From JBEKYD01 sp049509915 (lineage in GTDB: Bacteria > Acidobacteriota > Terriglobia > Bryobacterales > Bryobacteraceae): 41,679 nucleotides of DNA. This document shows, piece by piece, positions 40,412 through 41,679 of this stretch. Location: NCBI GenBank assembly GCA_049509915.1, contig JBEKZL010000023.1:1-41679 (forward strand). The letters run 5' to 3'. Below the pieces are notes generated by a model, which ran no database searches, had not been told where the DNA came from, and saw only the letters and a list, made by a program, of their open reading frames with translations. The first letter of the stretch is position 1. The number at the start of each line of letters is the position of its first letter. Made by a program: the position numbers and the translations under genes.

Positions 40412-41397
40412 TGAACACGGTGGCGCCGGACCGGATCCTGAAGGAACTGGAAGAGCTTTGGGTCACGACAGGGAAACAGGGCGAAGGAGAAGCGGGCCAG
40501 GGGGTGCTGCGGGCCTGCACCTTGACGTTGGTGGCGATGGCCGAAGAAGACGACGACTGGATGGCGCTGGGGGAAACGGTGGCGGCGCTGATGCCGGAGC
40601 ATCCGGCGCGCACGATCGCGATTCGCCTGCGCGGCGGAGGCGAACGCACCCTGACCGAGCGGGTTTACGCGCAATGCTGGATGCCGTTCGGCCAGCGGCG
40701 GCAGATTTGTTGCGAGCAGGTGGAGATTACGGCTTCGGACGCGGCGCTGGAGGATCTGGCCTCGGTGATTCTGCCGCTGGAGGTGCCGGACCTGCCGGTG
40801 GTGCTGTGGTGCCGCAGCGCGCGGTTGGCGGGCATGGCTGAGTTCGACGGGATCGCGCGGATGGCGCAGAAGGTGGTGGTGGACACGGGTGCGATGGCTG
40901 ACGCGCGGGCGGCGCTGGAACTGGTGGCGAGACTGGGTTCGCGGGGAATCCTGGCGGCGGACCTTTCGTGGACGCGCACCACGCGCTGGCGGGAGACGCT
41001 GGCGCAGATTTTCGAAAACCAGAGCTACCTGGAAGGTCTGGCGGGCACGGCGACGGTGCGGGTGGCGTGGAGTGAGGACGGGCTCACAGTGTGGTCGTGG
41101 TACCTGGCCGCCTGGGTTATGGATGCCCTGACGGCGGTGGGGGCGAAGCCACGCCTGGAGATGACGCGCTCCGAACATAACGGCGTGACGCTGGAAGGCG
41201 AGGGGTGGACGGTGGCGCTGGAGCGGTGGGACGCGCGCCTGGTGACAACTATCAACGGGCTGGCCCAATTCACCAACCTGCCGCCACCGAGCGATTACGC
41301 GCTAATGCGGGAGGAGCTGGGAATCCTGCGGCGCGACGCGGTTTTCGAGGCGACCCTTTCTTCGGCCGTCAAACTGGTGCATGCTGAAGACAAATGA
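40411..41397 (+). CDS. opcA: OpcA-like glucose-6-phosphate dehydrogenase assembly protein
   Basis: A 328-residue protein between zwf and pgl, the position of OpcA in actinobacteria and cyanobacteria, where it assembles and allosterically activates glucose-6-phosphate dehydrogenase. Family-like parts are ACTLTLVAMAEEDDDW, EHPARTIAIRL, LPLEVPDLPVVLWCRS and the C-terminal NGVTLEGEGWTVALERWDARLV. Divergent N-terminal acidic region. The start is fixed by the TAATG junction; the stop overlaps the next ATG (ATGA). The call leans on gene order as well as sequence. Confidence 0.82.
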   Translation: MNTVAPDRILKELEELWVTTGKQGEGEAGQGVLRACTLTLVAMAEEDDDWMALGETVAALMPEHPARTIAIRLRGGGERTLTERVYAQCWMPFGQRRQICCEQVEITASDAALEDLASVILPLEVPDLPVVLWCRSARLAGMAEFDGIARMAQKVVVDTGAMADARAALELVARLGSRGILAADLSWTRTTRWRETLAQIFENQSYLEGLAGTATVRVAWSEDGLTVWSWYLAAWVMDALTAVGAKPRLEMTRSEHNGVTLEGEGWTVALERWDARLVTTINGLAQFTNLPPPSDYALMREELGILRRDAVFEATLSSAVKLVHAEDK

Positions 41398-41679
41398 GTG
41401 TACAGTGGCACACTTACGCGGACGCGCGGGCGGCGGCGGACGCGTGCGCGCACAAGATTGCGGCGCTGATCGAGGAAGCTCTGGCGGGCCAGGAACTGGC
41501 CACGCTCGCGGTTTCGGGAGGTTCCACTCCGAAGCTGATGTTCGAGAAGCTGGCTAGCGAGCCGGTGCGCTGGGACCGGGTGCATCTGTTCTGGGTGGAC
41601 GAGCGTTCGGTTCCTCCCACCGACGCGGCCAGCAACTATAAACTCACCGAGGACCACCTGATTGCCAGGGCACGGATTC
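41394..41679 (+). CDS. pgl: 6-phosphogluconolactonase (3' end outside window)
   Basis: Hydrolyses the lactone made by zwf. The first 95 residues include the family motif ATLAVSGGSTPKLMFEKLAS and VHLFWVDERSVPPTDAASNYKLTEDHL, which matches the SugarP isomerase-like fold. The ATG overlaps the opcA-like stop as ATGA. The window ends inside the gene, so length and integrity are unknown. Confidence 0.92.
   Translation, partial: MSVQWHTYADARAAADACAHKIAALIEEALAGQELATLAVSGGSTPKLMFEKLASEPVRWDRVHLFWVDERSVPPTDAASNYKLTEDHLIARARI

Overview
The window looks like a chromosomal segment of an Acidobacteriota bacterium, most likely from the Solibacter/Bryobacter side of the phylum. The grounds are family content rather than a marker gene: two VWFA proteins of the type common in acidobacteria, a large Oar-like TonB receptor with an N-terminal carboxypeptidase-regulatory fold, a neprilysin-type M13 peptidase, and an intergenic repeat whose chance translation contains LPYGRG/LPHGRGSD. 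LptD shows a Gram-negative outer membrane. GC content is high, many genes start with GTG or TTG, and most Shine-Dalgarno sites are weak. No rRNA, tRNA or CRISPR array was seen.

Layout. 0.1-2.3 kb: three overlapping genes, two secreted VWA proteins and a small conserved-looking protein. 2.4-3.4 kb: a decayed group II intron whose reverse transcriptase has lost its N-terminus, two reading frames and its YADD motif. 3.5-9.4 kb: carbohydrate genes (aldo/keto reductase, zinc alcohol dehydrogenase, exported sugar-isomerase-like protein, exported enolase-superfamily protein), interrupted on the other strand by a PleD-like diguanylate cyclase. 9.7-13.2 kb: a polytopic membrane protein, a DUF4142 protein, a tiny membrane protein, a PilZ protein and a candidate small RNA with its own promoter and terminator. 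13.2-16.7 kb: lptD, divergent from a zinc-ribbon/RDD membrane protein. 16.7-24.2 kb: an S9 peptidase in an operon with a TonB receptor, then a second TonB receptor. 24.3-26.9 kb: a PpiC-type isomerase and an ABC-F ATPase.

27.0-33.8 kb is one long minus-strand series: xseB-ispA, tlyA-nadK-dicarboxylate symporter, M13 peptidase, then the mazEF toxin-antitoxin pair with its own palindromic operator. 33.8-36.5 kb is an accessory patch with clustered TTGTGCA heptamers, a frameshifted zinc-ribbon gene, two orphan genes and a higBA pair behind a near-perfect palindrome. 36.5-38.8 kb holds a B12-binding radical SAM protein and a vapBC pair. 38.9 kb to the end is the oxidative pentose phosphate operon zwf-opcA-pgl, with pgl cut by the window edge.

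Functional threads are envelope assembly and outer-membrane uptake (LptD, PpiC, two TonB receptors, S9 and M13 peptidases), c-di-GMP signalling (GGDEF and PilZ genes), NADP(H) supply (nadK, zwf, opcA, pgl) and three unrelated type II toxin-antitoxin pairs within 12 kb. The least explained parts are the small RNA at 13.05 kb, the TTGTGCA arrays at 33.9 kb, and the dispersed inverted repeats.
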